The translations under genes were made by a program, and so were the position numbers. DNA of 64,000 nt from Hyphomonas beringensis (GTDB lineage Bacteria; Pseudomonadota; Alphaproteobacteria; Caulobacterales; Hyphomonadaceae), in assembly GCF_000682755.1 (NCBI RefSeq), contig NZ_AWFF01000025.1, positions 49,681-113,680 on the forward strand. The letters run 5' to 3'. Under the pieces are notes generated by a model that was not told the DNA's origin, made no database searches, and worked only from the letters and a program-made list of their open reading frames with translations. Below, in pieces: positions 35,763-44,901 of the stretch (position 1 is its first letter; each line of letters begins with the position of its first letter).

Positions 35763-36578
35763 ATGCTCACTTCCATGCAAGCCCCCATGTTTTTCGGCTT
35801 GATCGCGGCCTTTGTGACCACGATCGGGTTGATTGCCGTGTCGACACGTGGGGATTGGAGTGCGCGCTTTTCTGCCGTCATGGGCCTGGCTGCGGCTGGC
35901 ATGCTGATCACGCTCAGCCTGTTGCACATTGCCCCGGAGGCGTTTGAGCTGAGCCGGAATGCGCCGACCTACATGCTTGCCGGGTTTCTCGGCGGGCTGG
36001 TGCTGCACTTTTCCCTGCACACATTCTTCCCGGAGCGCGCTGACTCGGCACGGTCTGCTGCCATCACGCCAATCCTGGCCATCGCCATCCACTCGCTGCT
36101 CGATGGCGTGATCTATTCTGTCACCTTTGCGGGCAGCTTTTCTTCCGGTGTTTATGCGGCGGTTTCGCTGATCCTGCATGAGTTTCCGGAAGGCGTGATC
36201 GCCTTTGCCATTCTGCGCCGGCACTCTTTCAGCAACCGCCAGTCATTTCTCTTTGCCTTCCTTGCGGCGTCCGCAACGACGCCTCTGGGCGTGCTGATCT
36301 CTTCTCCCTTCATGTATCTGATGGGACCGGATGTGGTCGGATCGCTGTTTGCGGCTTCGGCTGGGCTGCTGCTCTATGTGGCGACCGGCCCGCTGATGGA
36401 GCCCCTAAAGGGCGAGCCGCCCTTGCGTAGCCTGATTGCACTGACCGCAGGGGTTCTGACCGCTGTGGTGATATCGCTCTTGCCTGTCCATGATCATGAG
36501 CACGCTGGCGCGCATGACCACGATCACTCCCACGAAAACATGCAGGCACCGCATGCCTTGCCGGAAAGGTTCCGATAG
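35763..36578 (+). CDS. ZIP-family metal (zinc) transporter
   Basis: About 271 residues, eight helices. Metal-site motifs of ZIP proteins are present: HIAPEAFE, AIHSLLDGVIYS and LHEFPEGVIAFAIL. The C-terminus has a His-rich tail (HDHEHAGAHDHDHSHE), commonly a cytoplasmic metal sensor or buffer. Start: ATG 35763 or 35775; an in-frame TTG at 35748 also exists and none has a clear RBS. Confidence 0.88.
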   Translation: MLTSMQAPMFFGLIAAFVTTIGLIAVSTRGDWSARFSAVMGLAAAGMLITLSLLHIAPEAFELSRNAPTYMLAGFLGGLVLHFSLHTFFPERADSARSAAITPILAIAIHSLLDGVIYSVTFAGSFSSGVYAAVSLILHEFPEGVIAFAILRRHSFSNRQSFLFAFLAASATTPLGVLISSPFMYLMGPDVVGSLFAASAGLLLYVATGPLMEPLKGEPPLRSLIALTAGVLTAVVISLLPVHDHEHAGAHDHDHSHENMQAPHALPERFR

Positions 36579-36721
36579 GCGCCTCCAGGCATCAAGCCAG
36601 GTCCCGGCACGGCGTTTGCACACTTTCCTACTTCAGGGCAGCCTGAGGTTTACCGGTGGGTGAAGGAATTTCCTAACCGCTTCGTGCCTACACTGTCCTG
36701 ATAAATAAGGGATGGTGTGCC

Positions 36722-37381
36722 ATGTGGCAGCTAAAAAGACTGACATATCTGGGCTGTTCGGCCCTCGCTCTCGGGCTGATCGGATTTCAGGGACAGGGCA
36801 ATCTTGCGTCGGCGAGCCTGCTGCAGAGCGATCATGTCCAGATTTTGCCGGGCAGCGCTGTCCAGATTCCGCATCCGCTTCCAGCCATGGAAACGCCGGC
36901 TGCACGGCAAGTATATCTTGATGTCGCGGCGGGACGCGGCGCAGCGGCCAAGCAGGCCCGCAATGCGGCGATCTCCAGTTGGCTGGGCGGCTTGCATGAT
37001 GCCGGTCTGGCCGATTTCTCTGTCCACCATATGGACAAGGGTGTGATCTACGAAGTGCGCCTGCGTCACCCGATCGAGACCGCAAAAGTGTCTGCCTTGT
37101 GGGTGGCTGTGCCGGATGGGTTGGACCTGCCGTCTTCTGTGCTTTTGCATCAGGCCAAGGCAGGGGGTGACTCCACGCTGGAGCTTCAATCCTGCACATC
37201 AAAGGAAACCCTCGCCAAATCGGAGGCTGAGATCACGCTGGACAGTGCCAAGGAGAAGGCAGTCTCACGTCTGAATGATTATCTTGATGCACCGGACCCG
37301 ATGCGGATCAATGTTGTGGGTGGTCCTCAATCAGAGTGCCGCGAATTGGCAAATATGTTGCCCCGCCTGACAGAGCGCTAG
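36722..37381 (+). CDS. Hypothetical exported protein
   Basis: 219 residues, not recognised. The N-terminal hydrophobic stretch (YLGCSALALGLIGFQGQGNLASA) looks like a signal peptide. The rest is mixed alpha/beta with two cysteines late (LQSCTS, QSECRE) that may pair. No catalytic motif. A GGGATGG precedes the start ATG. The preceding 143 bases hold a GC-rich inverted repeat (CAGG/CCTG) only. Confidence 0.6.
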   Translation: MWQLKRLTYLGCSALALGLIGFQGQGNLASASLLQSDHVQILPGSAVQIPHPLPAMETPAARQVYLDVAAGRGAAAKQARNAAISSWLGGLHDAGLADFSVHHMDKGVIYEVRLRHPIETAKVSALWVAVPDGLDLPSSVLLHQAKAGGDSTLELQSCTSKETLAKSEAEITLDSAKEKAVSRLNDYLDAPDPMRINVVGGPQSECRELANMLPRLTER

Positions 37382-37397
37382 GCGCCCTGCCTGTTGA

Positions 37398-38699
37398 TCA
37401 AGCCTTTACGGCCAGTCTTTCAGCGGCGGCTTCGTCTGCATCGCGCATCGTGAAGCGACGGGTAAACTGCGTCACACGCGGGGCGATTTCCGTGCGGAAA
37501 CGGTTGCCATTGAACACGCCATAATGGCCGACGCCGGGCTGGATATAGTCCGCCTTCATATCGTCTGGCAGCTTGCTGCACAGGTCATGCGCCGCCTGCG
37601 TCTGGCCGATCCCGGAAATGTCATCCTTCTCACCTTCCACCGTCATCAGCGCGACATCGCGCACCTTGGAAGGTTTCACCAGGCGTGTGCTGCGGTAGCG
37701 GAAATTTCCGCGCGCCAGATGATGTTCCTGGAACACGCGCACGATGGTTTGCAGATAGAATTCTTCCGTCAGGTCCAGAACGGAGAGGTATTCATCATAG
37801 AATTCGCGGTGCTTGCCGGCATTGTCGCCGTCGCCACCGACCAGATGGTTGAAGAACTTCCACTGCGCATCGACATGGCGCGACCAGTTCATGTTCATGA
37901 ATGAGGCCAGCTGCACAAAGCCGGGATACACGCGGCGGAAGATGCCGGGGTAGGGCGCGGGCACAGTGTGGATCATGTTCTCTTCGAACCAGGAAAGCGG
38001 GCGTTCTTCCGCCAGTTGGTTCGGTATGGTCGGGCTCTGGCGGCAATCGATGGGAGAGCCCATGAAGGTCATCGTGGCTGGGCGGGCCGGATCATCATCC
38101 TCGGCCATCATGGAAATCGCGGCCAGAACCGGCGGACCCGGCTGGCATACGCCCAGCACATGCGCGCCGGGGCCGACATAGGTCAGCATGCTGCGAATAT
38201 GGTCAATATAATCATCAAGATCGAAGCGGCCGAGCCAGACGGGGCTCATGCGGGCATCCTGCCAGTCCGTGATGTAGACATCATGCGTCGGCAGGAAGGC
38301 CTCGACGGTGCCGCGCAGCAGCGTGGCATAGTGGCCGGATAGCGGCGCCGCAATGATCATGCGGGGCTGCGGACCAAGGCGCTTGGCGTCTCGCGCGGCG
38401 GCCAGGGCATCAGGGTCTTTGCGGAAATGCACCAGATTGCACCAAGGCGAGTGCCAGGCAACGGTCGGCGTGACGGGAACCGGCACGCTGTTGATCTTCA
38501 CGCTATCGATGCGCCATTCCGGCTTGCCATAATAGCGAGTGGCGCTTTCAAACACGTCTGCCATGGCAGACAGAGACTTGCCATAATCTGTATTGCTGAT
38601 GGGGTTGAGAGGCGAACTCAGCGCGGCGCGGCTGGCGCGTGCGGCAAGGCGAACAGGCGCCATGGCGGCACGATTCATTTCAACGAGCGAGTAAAGCAT
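37398..38699 (-). CDS. phaZ: Intracellular poly(3-hydroxyalkanoate) depolymerase
   Basis: Hydrolyses stored polyhydroxybutyrate granules. 433 residues, alpha/beta-hydrolase of the intracellular type with a catalytic cysteine in the lipase-box position (Cys185, GVCQPG). WHSPWCNLVHF and the C-terminal VEGEKDDISGIGQT (acid) and GVGHYGVFNG (His) are conserved. Implies the organism stores PHA; no synthase gene is in this window. Confidence 0.92.
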   Translation of the reverse strand: MLYSLVEMNRAAMAPVRLAARASRAALSSPLNPISNTDYGKSLSAMADVFESATRYYGKPEWRIDSVKINSVPVPVTPTVAWHSPWCNLVHFRKDPDALAAARDAKRLGPQPRMIIAAPLSGHYATLLRGTVEAFLPTHDVYITDWQDARMSPVWLGRFDLDDYIDHIRSMLTYVGPGAHVLGVCQPGPPVLAAISMMAEDDDPARPATMTFMGSPIDCRQSPTIPNQLAEERPLSWFEENMIHTVPAPYPGIFRRVYPGFVQLASFMNMNWSRHVDAQWKFFNHLVGGDGDNAGKHREFYDEYLSVLDLTEEFYLQTIVRVFQEHHLARGNFRYRSTRLVKPSKVRDVALMTVEGEKDDISGIGQTQAAHDLCSKLPDDMKADYIQPGVGHYGVFNGNRFRTEIAPRVTQFTRRFTMRDADEAAAERLAVKA

Positions 38700-38933
38700 C
38701 AGATTACAAGCCTTCCATGTTGCATTGCAGCATAAGTGTCAAAATCCGGCAGAGCAAATGGATTCACCAGACAGGCGCAAGTTTCATGGCTAAGAAAGCC
38801 TTGGAGAAACGCGTGCAAATGGCCCTGTTCCGACAGCACCCGATTAAAGCTGCGCTGGTAAATTTCATCTCTGTAATGGAGCTGACAGGCCATGTTTCTC
38901 AAATGCCAACCCAATCCCCATAAAGGTGGCCGC

Positions 38934-39275
38934 ATGACGCGGGCGCTGGTTTATGAGCAATCCCCGGGCCAGCTTTTCGCGATTGATGCCGAAACGCTGC
39001 ATAAACAGCCGGAATTGTTGAGTGATTTTGGCCGTTACATGTATGCGCGGTTCCGCATTCTGGATGCCATGGCCTACTTGATCTGCTTGCTCGGTGTCCT
39101 GGCCTCGATTGCCTATGTCTGGTGGATGTTCATCCCTGGATTGGCCATTTGTGCGCTCATGCTGTCGGTTAATCGCAAGACGGCGGGCGCCATAGCCCGC
39201 AGCGCCGCCCGCAAATCTGCGGACAATTTCCGCAAATTGCACGAAATGGGCTGCCTCTGGCTGGTCTATCTCTAG
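38934..39275 (+). CDS. Hypothetical small membrane protein
   Basis: 113 residues. Two adjacent hydrophobic helices in the middle (ILDAMAYLICLLGVLASIAYVWWMF and IPGLAICALML), a soluble N-terminus and a basic C-terminal helix. Not recognised. ATG 38934 is preceded by AAAGGTGG; longer openings to 38892 lack an RBS. Confidence 0.6.
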   Translation: MTRALVYEQSPGQLFAIDAETLHKQPELLSDFGRYMYARFRILDAMAYLICLLGVLASIAYVWWMFIPGLAICALMLSVNRKTAGAIARSAARKSADNFRKLHEMGCLWLVYL

Positions 39276-39278
39276 CGG

Positions 39279-39701
39279 TCAGATGCCGACCATGGCGAGG
39301 ATCGCCGCGATAATGGCGATCAGTGTGAACATCAGTGACAGGCTGACGGAGACTGCGCGCTGACCTTTGCGGCTGGTGCGCACGCCTTTGGGATTCTTCC
39401 CGGTCTTGGGTGCGAGCATCCATCTGTTCGAAAAGAAGCCGAACGCGGCGAGCAGCGCCGTAACCCCTGCCGCCCAGCTGCTGGACAATAGGAATAATGC
39501 CCCGGAAGCCAGCATCATGCCGGCAATCGGTGTGGAGGTCATGTGCAACAATTCGCGCACATGGCGGTCGGCCCTGCTGCCATCCAGCTTGTCATAGCTG
39601 CAATTGGGCGAGGCGATCGCGGCCACCCAAGAGGCGCCGATCGCCATGGCGCAGCAGATCAGGCCCAGATGTGTAGAAGTCGCGGCGAATCCCTGAAGCA
39701 T
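39279..39701 (-). CDS. Hypothetical membrane protein
   Basis: 140 residues, not recognised. Four hydrophobic segments are predicted, with a positive loop APKTGKNPKGVRTSRKGQR before the last one. Convergent with the preceding small membrane gene. No motif suggests a function. Confidence 0.55.
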   Translation of the reverse strand: MLQGFAATSTHLGLICCAMAIGASWVAAIASPNCSYDKLDGSRADRHVRELLHMTSTPIAGMMLASGALFLLSSSWAAGVTALLAAFGFFSNRWMLAPKTGKNPKGVRTSRKGQRAVSVSLSLMFTLIAIIAAILAMVGI

Positions 39702-39770
39702 GATGCAAGTATGCGCAGGATTCGCCCCTTCGCCTAGCGAAAGAGTGTGACCCGCCGCGCCTTCAGGGGC

Positions 39771-40904
39771 TTAGCCCAGCGCGATTTCGTACACTTTGGC
39801 GTAATCGTCCGCGCTCATTGGTTTCGGATTGCCGAAATGCGCAAGATCCTTCAGGGCATTGTCGACGATGCCCGGGCCGTCTTCTGCTGTCAGTCCGATA
39901 GCAGAAAGAGTGGCCGGAATGCCGATATCCGCATTCAGCTCTTCAATTGCTTCGGCCAGGTCTGCGCCCGGCTTCAGGCCCATGGCCTGACGCAGGCGGG
40001 CATATTTCGCGTCCGCCGCCCCTTCATGGAAGCGCAGGATGTGCGGCAGGAAAATTGCGTTCAGCGTCCCGTGATGCAGTTTTTTCTCATGCAGGCGGCC
40101 GGCGGCGTGAGACAGCGCATGCACCCCGCCAAGGCCTTTGACGAAGGCCAGCGCGCCTTCATAGCTCGCCATCATCATGTGCCAGCGCGCATCTGCATCC
40201 GAGCCATCCTTTACCGCCTTGCGCAGCCAGCCATCGCCGATGGCGCGGTAAATGCCTTCATAGCCGATGCCTTCGGCAGGCGGGTTCACGCTTGGTGCCA
40301 GCACGGCTTCGATACAGTGTGTGACCGCGTCCATGCCGGTCGCCGCCGTCAGATGCGGGGGCAGGCCGAGCGTCAGGTCCGGGTCGCAAATGGCGGTGGC
40401 GGGGATCAGGTTTGGCGAGACAAAGGTTTCCTTGCGGCCATTATTCATGGTCACGATCATGCCAACGGAGACTTCAGAGCCCGTGCCGGACGTCGTTGGA
40501 ATGGCGATCAGTGGCGCCACCTTGCCGATCTTCTTCGCGCCGCCCGTGATCGCGGCATAGGATTCCAGCGGCTCATCATGGCTTGCCAGCAGGCAGACTG
40601 CCTTGGCCAAATCCATTGAAGATCCGCCGCCCAGGGCAATCACGCCGTCTGCGCCGCATTCCTTGTAGCGCGCGGTCGCTTCGTCCACCTGCTTCTCGGT
40701 CGGGTTTGAGACCGTTTCGTCAAACACACCCGCCGGGGCAACGCCAAGCGCATCTTCCACCTTGCCCAGAATGCCGGCGGCCTTGATGCCCTGGTCTGTC
40801 ACAATGAAAGGACGGCTCATGCCGAGTCTCTTTGCGGTGCCGGCCAGCTGTTTCAGAGCGCCAGAGTCAAAGATGCAGGTGGTCAGATAGGTAATGACGG
40901 GCAT
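39771..40904 (-). CDS. Iron-containing alcohol dehydrogenase
   Basis: 377 residues, NAD-dependent type III dehydrogenase. ALGGGSSMD binds the nucleotide; metal ligands sit in GMDAVTHCIEA, HALSHAAGRLHEKKLHHG. Substrate not predictable (aldehydes/alcohols or 4-hydroxybutyrate-like acids in relatives). ATG 40904 has GAGGAA upstream; the frame remains open to 41192 but the extra N-terminus has no protein character. Confidence 0.9.
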   Translation of the reverse strand: MPVITYLTTCIFDSGALKQLAGTAKRLGMSRPFIVTDQGIKAAGILGKVEDALGVAPAGVFDETVSNPTEKQVDEATARYKECGADGVIALGGGSSMDLAKAVCLLASHDEPLESYAAITGGAKKIGKVAPLIAIPTTSGTGSEVSVGMIVTMNNGRKETFVSPNLIPATAICDPDLTLGLPPHLTAATGMDAVTHCIEAVLAPSVNPPAEGIGYEGIYRAIGDGWLRKAVKDGSDADARWHMMMASYEGALAFVKGLGGVHALSHAAGRLHEKKLHHGTLNAIFLPHILRFHEGAADAKYARLRQAMGLKPGADLAEAIEELNADIGIPATLSAIGLTAEDGPGIVDNALKDLAHFGNPKPMSADDYAKVYEIALG

Positions 40905-41256
40905 GTGCGTGTTCCTCGTTGGAGCTTTTTCCTCAACGCCCATCTGCCCCAGCGGCAGGGCAAAGTTCAAGCCTGACCGTGGGAAAACCCTTCTGCCATA
41001 GGCGGATGAGCGGCTTGCGAGCGGCGTTTGGGGGAGGGGCAATCGGGCGGACCTTCTGGGGGCCGTTTCCCGTCGCACGAAGACCAAGATGACGGCGGTC
41101 TGCCGAGTCAGCAATTGGGGGGAATACCTAGTCGGGCGGCTGTGTCGCGCGACATGCGCCCGCGCGTCAAACTGCACGCTTATCTTCATCAAAACAGGGG
41201 TCTAGGTGGGGCTCATCGGGCGCAGCCGTTTGCGCCAAATGTTGGAGTGAAATGAT
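40905..41256. other. Intergenic region before the OmpW-like gene
   Basis: 352 bases holding the divergent promoters of the alcohol dehydrogenase and the OmpW-like gene. I see no gene. Both strands remain open in some frames because of high GC. No FNR-type palindrome was recognised. Confidence 0.45.
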
Positions 41257-41928
41257 ATGAAACAGCTTCTCCTTGCCACCATGGTTGCCGGGGCGACTTG
41301 GCTCGGATCAGCACCTGTCGCATCTGCGGATGAAAATCCGTGGATGGTGCGGGGACGGGTCATTGGTGTGCTGCCGGATGAGTCCGGTGACCTTTCCGTC
41401 GCAGGGGCGCCTCTGGGCGGCGACGTCGAGATCAGCAACCAATATGTTCCTGAACTGGACATCACCTACTTCTTCACGAAGAACATCGCTGCCGAACTGA
41501 TCCTCGGTGTCACACCGCATGATGTGAAAGCCACGAATGTTGCCGCTGTTAACGGCGCAAATGTGGACTTGGGCGATGTCACCCTGCTGCCGCCGACCCT
41601 GACGCTGCAGTACCACTTCGTGAATGACAGTCAGTGGAAGCCCTATGTGGGCGCTGGTGTGAACGCCACCTTCTTCTTCAATGAAGATGAAGGCCCTGTC
41701 GCTGACGGCATCGATTATGACCCGAGCTATGGGTTCGCCTTGCAGGCCGGTGTTGATTACGACCTGGACGGCGAGCCAGGCGGCTGGGCGATCAATGCAG
41801 ACATCAAGAAAATCTGGATCAATACAGACGTAACGGTTGATTTCACCACAGCGCTTAGCGCGACAGTGGATGCAGACGTGGACATCAATCCACTCGTGGT
41901 GGGTCTGGGGCTCGGATACAAGTTCTGA
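41257..41928 (+). CDS. OmpW-family outer-membrane protein
   Basis: 223 residues. Signal peptide ending VASA, then an eight-stranded barrel of the OmpW family: NPWMVRGRVIGVLPDE, PELDITYFFTKNIAAELIL and KPYVGAGVNATFF, ending in Phe (GLGLGYKF) as barrel proteins need for BAM recognition. OmpW passes hydrophobic small molecules. RBS TTGGAGTG precedes ATG 41257. Closed by a strong terminator. Confidence 0.93.
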   Translation: MKQLLLATMVAGATWLGSAPVASADENPWMVRGRVIGVLPDESGDLSVAGAPLGGDVEISNQYVPELDITYFFTKNIAAELILGVTPHDVKATNVAAVNGANVDLGDVTLLPPTLTLQYHFVNDSQWKPYVGAGVNATFFFNEDEGPVADGIDYDPSYGFALQAGVDYDLDGEPGGWAINADIKKIWINTDVTVDFTTALSATVDADVDINPLVVGLGLGYKF

Positions 41929-41978
41929 GTCCGATCTGAGGGCCGGGGCACCCCCTTTCTGTTTCGGTCCTGAACTCC

Positions 41979-42013
41979 AAGGCCGCGTTTTCCCAAGGAA
42001 CGCGGCCTTTTTT
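41979..42013 (+). terminator. Rho-independent terminator after the OmpW-like gene
   Basis: AAGGCCGCGTT at 41979-41989 pairs perfectly with AACGCGGCCTT at 41999-42009, followed by a T run to 42013. Confidence 0.95.
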
Positions 42014-42069
42014 CTGCTTTCTGCACTCGATCATTGCGCAATGGCCCCGCGCGTATAGAGATTACGGGT

Positions 42070-43905
42070 ATGGCTATTCTCTCTGTCAAAGATCTGCGGG
42101 TGACCTTCGATACGCCGGATGGCGCGGTCGAGGCGGTCAAGGGTATCAGTTTCGACGTGTCCAAAGGCGAATGTCTGGGCATTGTCGGCGAAAGCGGTTC
42201 GGGCAAAAGCCAGACTGCTCTCTCGGCGCTTGGCTTGCTGGCCGGCAATGGTGCGGCGACAGGCCGGATCGAGTTTGACGGTATCAACATGCTGGATGCG
42301 CCGGTTGCGAAGCTGCGGGAGATCCGCGGTGCGCGCATGTCGATGATCTTCCAGGACCCGCTGACCAGCCTGACGCCCCATATGACGGTCGGCGCGCAGA
42401 TGCGCGAAGTCCTGGCCCTGCACAAGGGTTTGAAAGGGGAAGCGGCCGACAAGATCTGCGTTGAATGGCTGGAGAATGTTCGCATTCCCGAAGCCGTGCG
42501 CCGCATGAACCAGTTTCCGCATGAACTATCCGGCGGCATGCGCCAGCGCGTGATGATTGCCGTGGCCATGTTGTGCAATCCGGAATTGCTGCTGGCGGAC
42601 GAGCCGACCACGGCGCTTGACGTGACCGTTCAGGCGCAGGTGCTGGAACTGATGGATGAGTTGAAGCGCGAAACCGGCACCGGCATTGCGCTGATTACGC
42701 ATAATATGGGCGTTGTTGCCCGTATGTGTGACCGCGTCATCGTGATGCGTCATGGTGAGATTGTCGAGCGCGGCAATGTGGATGACATCTTCTACAATCC
42801 GCATGCCGACTACACGAAGATGCTGCTGTCTGCCGTTCCGCGCATTGACGAGCCGGACCGTCCCGGACGTCCGGTGCTGACCCCGCCGCCGGCCGCGGAT
42901 ATTGCGCCCGTGTTGCAGGTGGATGACATGAAGGTTCACTTCCCGATCAGTGTGAAGGGCGGTCTCTTCGGCAAGACCAAGCCGCTGAAAGCCGTTGATG
43001 GCGTATCGTTTGATTTGAAGCCTGGCGAGACGCTGGGCGTGGTGGGCGAGTCCGGATGTGGCAAGTCCACCCTGGCGCGCGGCGTTCTGAAGCTTATTCC
43101 GCCGACGGATGGCACCGTCGCCTGGCTGGGCAAGGATATTGCCAAGGCCGGCCGCAAGGAAATGGACGGCTTGCGCGATGATCTTCAGATCGTCTTCCAG
43201 GACCCGCTGGCCAGCCTTGACCCGCGCATGAGTATCGGCGCGTCGATTGCCGAACCGCTGCAGGTTCACCAGCCGAACCTCTCCCGTAAGGAGCGGGACC
43301 AGAAAGTCCGCGAGATCATGCCGCGCGTCGGGCTCGATCCGGCTATGATCAACCGCTATCCGCATGAGCTGTCCGGCGGGCAGAACCAGCGCGTCGGGAT
43401 TGCCCGCGCCATGATCCTGCAGCCCAAACTGGTCATCTGTGACGAGGCCGTCTCTGCCCTCGATGTGTCGGTTCAGGCCCAAGTGGTCGACCTTCTGATC
43501 GAGCTGCAGAAGGAATTCGGCCTGGCGATGATCTTCATCAGCCATGACCTGGCCGTTGTTCGCCAGATCAGCCACCGCGTCATGGTGCTCTATCTCGGCC
43601 GTGTGGTGGAGCTGGCCGGGCGGAACACAATCTATACCGATGCGCGCCATCCTTACACCAAGGCCCTGATTGCCGCTGTGCCGAATGCGGACCCGAAAAG
43701 CGAAAAGTCGCGCGAGCGTCTGAAGCTGACGGGCGATTTGCCCAGCCCGCTTGATACGCGCGCGTCGCTCCGCTTCCTCAAATCTAAACTCGTCGATGAC
43801 GGGGATGTGGATCAGTATCGCCCCAAACTGGTTGAAGTCGCGCCAGGCCATCTGGTGGCTGAGCATGACCCGGTTCTGGGCACAGAGGGCCTGCTGGTCA
43901 GCTAG
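42070..43905 (+). CDS. yejF: Double ABC ATPase of peptide importers (YejF type)
   Basis: 611 residues with two ATPase halves of the oligopeptide (Dpp/Opp/Yej) class. First half: [30 protein letters not shown]. Second half: [29 protein letters not shown]. Each half ends with the Opp-type C-terminal segment ([12 protein letters not shown]). The expected partners (binding protein yejA, permeases yejB and yejE) are not adjacent, so it must work with proteins encoded elsewhere. ATG 42070 follows the usual [11 protein letters not shown] opening; upstream codons to 42034 are unlikely. Confidence 0.9.
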   Translation: MAILSVKDLRVTFDTPDGAVEAVKGISFDVSKGECLGIVGESGSGKSQTALSALGLLAGNGAATGRIEFDGINMLDAPVAKLREIRGARMSMIFQDPLTSLTPHMTVGAQMREVLALHKGLKGEAADKICVEWLENVRIPEAVRRMNQFPHELSGGMRQRVMIAVAMLCNPELLLADEPTTALDVTVQAQVLELMDELKRETGTGIALITHNMGVVARMCDRVIVMRHGEIVERGNVDDIFYNPHADYTKMLLSAVPRIDEPDRPGRPVLTPPPAADIAPVLQVDDMKVHFPISVKGGLFGKTKPLKAVDGVSFDLKPGETLGVVGESGCGKSTLARGVLKLIPPTDGTVAWLGKDIAKAGRKEMDGLRDDLQIVFQDPLASLDPRMSIGASIAEPLQVHQPNLSRKERDQKVREIMPRVGLDPAMINRYPHELSGGQNQRVGIARAMILQPKLVICDEAVSALDVSVQAQVVDLLIELQKEFGLAMIFISHDLAVVRQISHRVMVLYLGRVVELAGRNTIYTDARHPYTKALIAAVPNADPKSEKSRERLKLTGDLPSPLDTRASLRFLKSKLVDDGDVDQYRPKLVEVAPGHLVAEHDPVLGTEGLLVS

Positions 43906-43941
43906 CGTTCGCTAAGCTTGGCTTAAGATGAATGTGCCACT

Positions 43942-44847
43942 GTGCCGGTTGGTAAACCGGGAGTGCACCTCTTGCCGCAATTGATTGGCCTTGTGCTGGT
44001 GGTCGTCCTTGTCATGGGCGGTCTCGTCCTGACGGGCGGGAAGGGGGCCATGGAGGCATTGCCCTTCGAACTGGCCCTTATTGGCGGCGCAGCCATCGGC
44101 ACGGTTCTGATCGGCAATTCCCCTCAAGTGGCGCGCCAGGCCCTTGGCGGGTTTGTGCGCTCCTTCCGTGGCAGCCGCTGGCAGCGCGCCCAGCATCAGG
44201 AGTTGCTCGTCCTTCTCTCCACCATGATGCGCAAGGTGCGCCAGGGCGGTTTTGTGGCCATTGAGGCCGATATTGAAGATCCGGAAAGCTCGGCCCTCTT
44301 CGCCACCGCGCCCGCCGTTCAGCAAGACCCTGCCGTGCGGGACATGATCTGTGATGCCTTCCGTCTTATGGCGCTGGACCTGTCGGACCCGGCCCGCGCC
44401 GATGCGCATATGGAGCAATCCGTCGCGCTGCATCTCGGCCAGCGCATGAAGGCTGTCGGCGCCCTGAATACGCTGGCCGATGCCTTGCCGGCGCTTGGTA
44501 TTGTTGCGGCCGTTCTGGGTATCATCCGCACCATGGGCTCGATTGACCAGGCGCCCGCCGTGCTTGGCTCCATGATCGGTTCTGCTCTGCTCGGCACATT
44601 TCTCGGCGTGTTTCTGGCCTATGGGCTGGTCGGTCCGGTTGCCGCACGGTTTGGCCAGATCGTGGAAGACGAGGCCCAGCCGCTGGACGTCGTGCGCACC
44701 GTTCTGTCGGCCTTTGGCAGCGGTGTTCAGCCGGGTATTGCCGTAGAACTTGGCCGCACCAGCATCCCTGCAGAACAGCGGCCAGGCGCCGAGGATGTTG
44801 AGCAGGCCCAGACCGCCCGTCGCTTTGCAGAGCGCGCCGCCGCCTGA
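43942..44847 (+). CDS. motA: MotA-type flagellar stator protein
   Basis: About 301 residues, MotA/TolQ/ExbB proton-channel family. Helices near both ends; the conserved channel part is LPALGIVAAVLGIIRTMGSI with AVLGSMIGSALLGTFLGVFLAYGLVGPVA. A large cytoplasmic domain lies between, as in MotA. Suggests a motile cell stage. The start is unclear: GTG 43942 or TTG 43972 (LPQLIGLVLVVVLV) nearer the first helix. No motB is adjacent. Confidence 0.85.
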   Translation: MPVGKPGVHLLPQLIGLVLVVVLVMGGLVLTGGKGAMEALPFELALIGGAAIGTVLIGNSPQVARQALGGFVRSFRGSRWQRAQHQELLVLLSTMMRKVRQGGFVAIEADIEDPESSALFATAPAVQQDPAVRDMICDAFRLMALDLSDPARADAHMEQSVALHLGQRMKAVGALNTLADALPALGIVAAVLGIIRTMGSIDQAPAVLGSMIGSALLGTFLGVFLAYGLVGPVAARFGQIVEDEAQPLDVVRTVLSAFGSGVQPGIAVELGRTSIPAEQRPGAEDVEQAQTARRFAERAAA

Positions 44848-44901
44848 TCCGGGCAGTCTTTCGCGATTGACCCCGTCCGCTCCAGCCCGCATCAGGTTTT
44901 G

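Noticed and set aside
40905..41192. Extra 96 codons before the Fe-alcohol dehydrogenase
   Set aside because: The added residues are not protein-like and ATG 40904 has a good RBS and the family start.
42526..43866. 446-residue minus-strand frame over the YejF-type gene
   Set aside because: Opposite two intact ATPase domains; an artefact of GC-rich codon phase.
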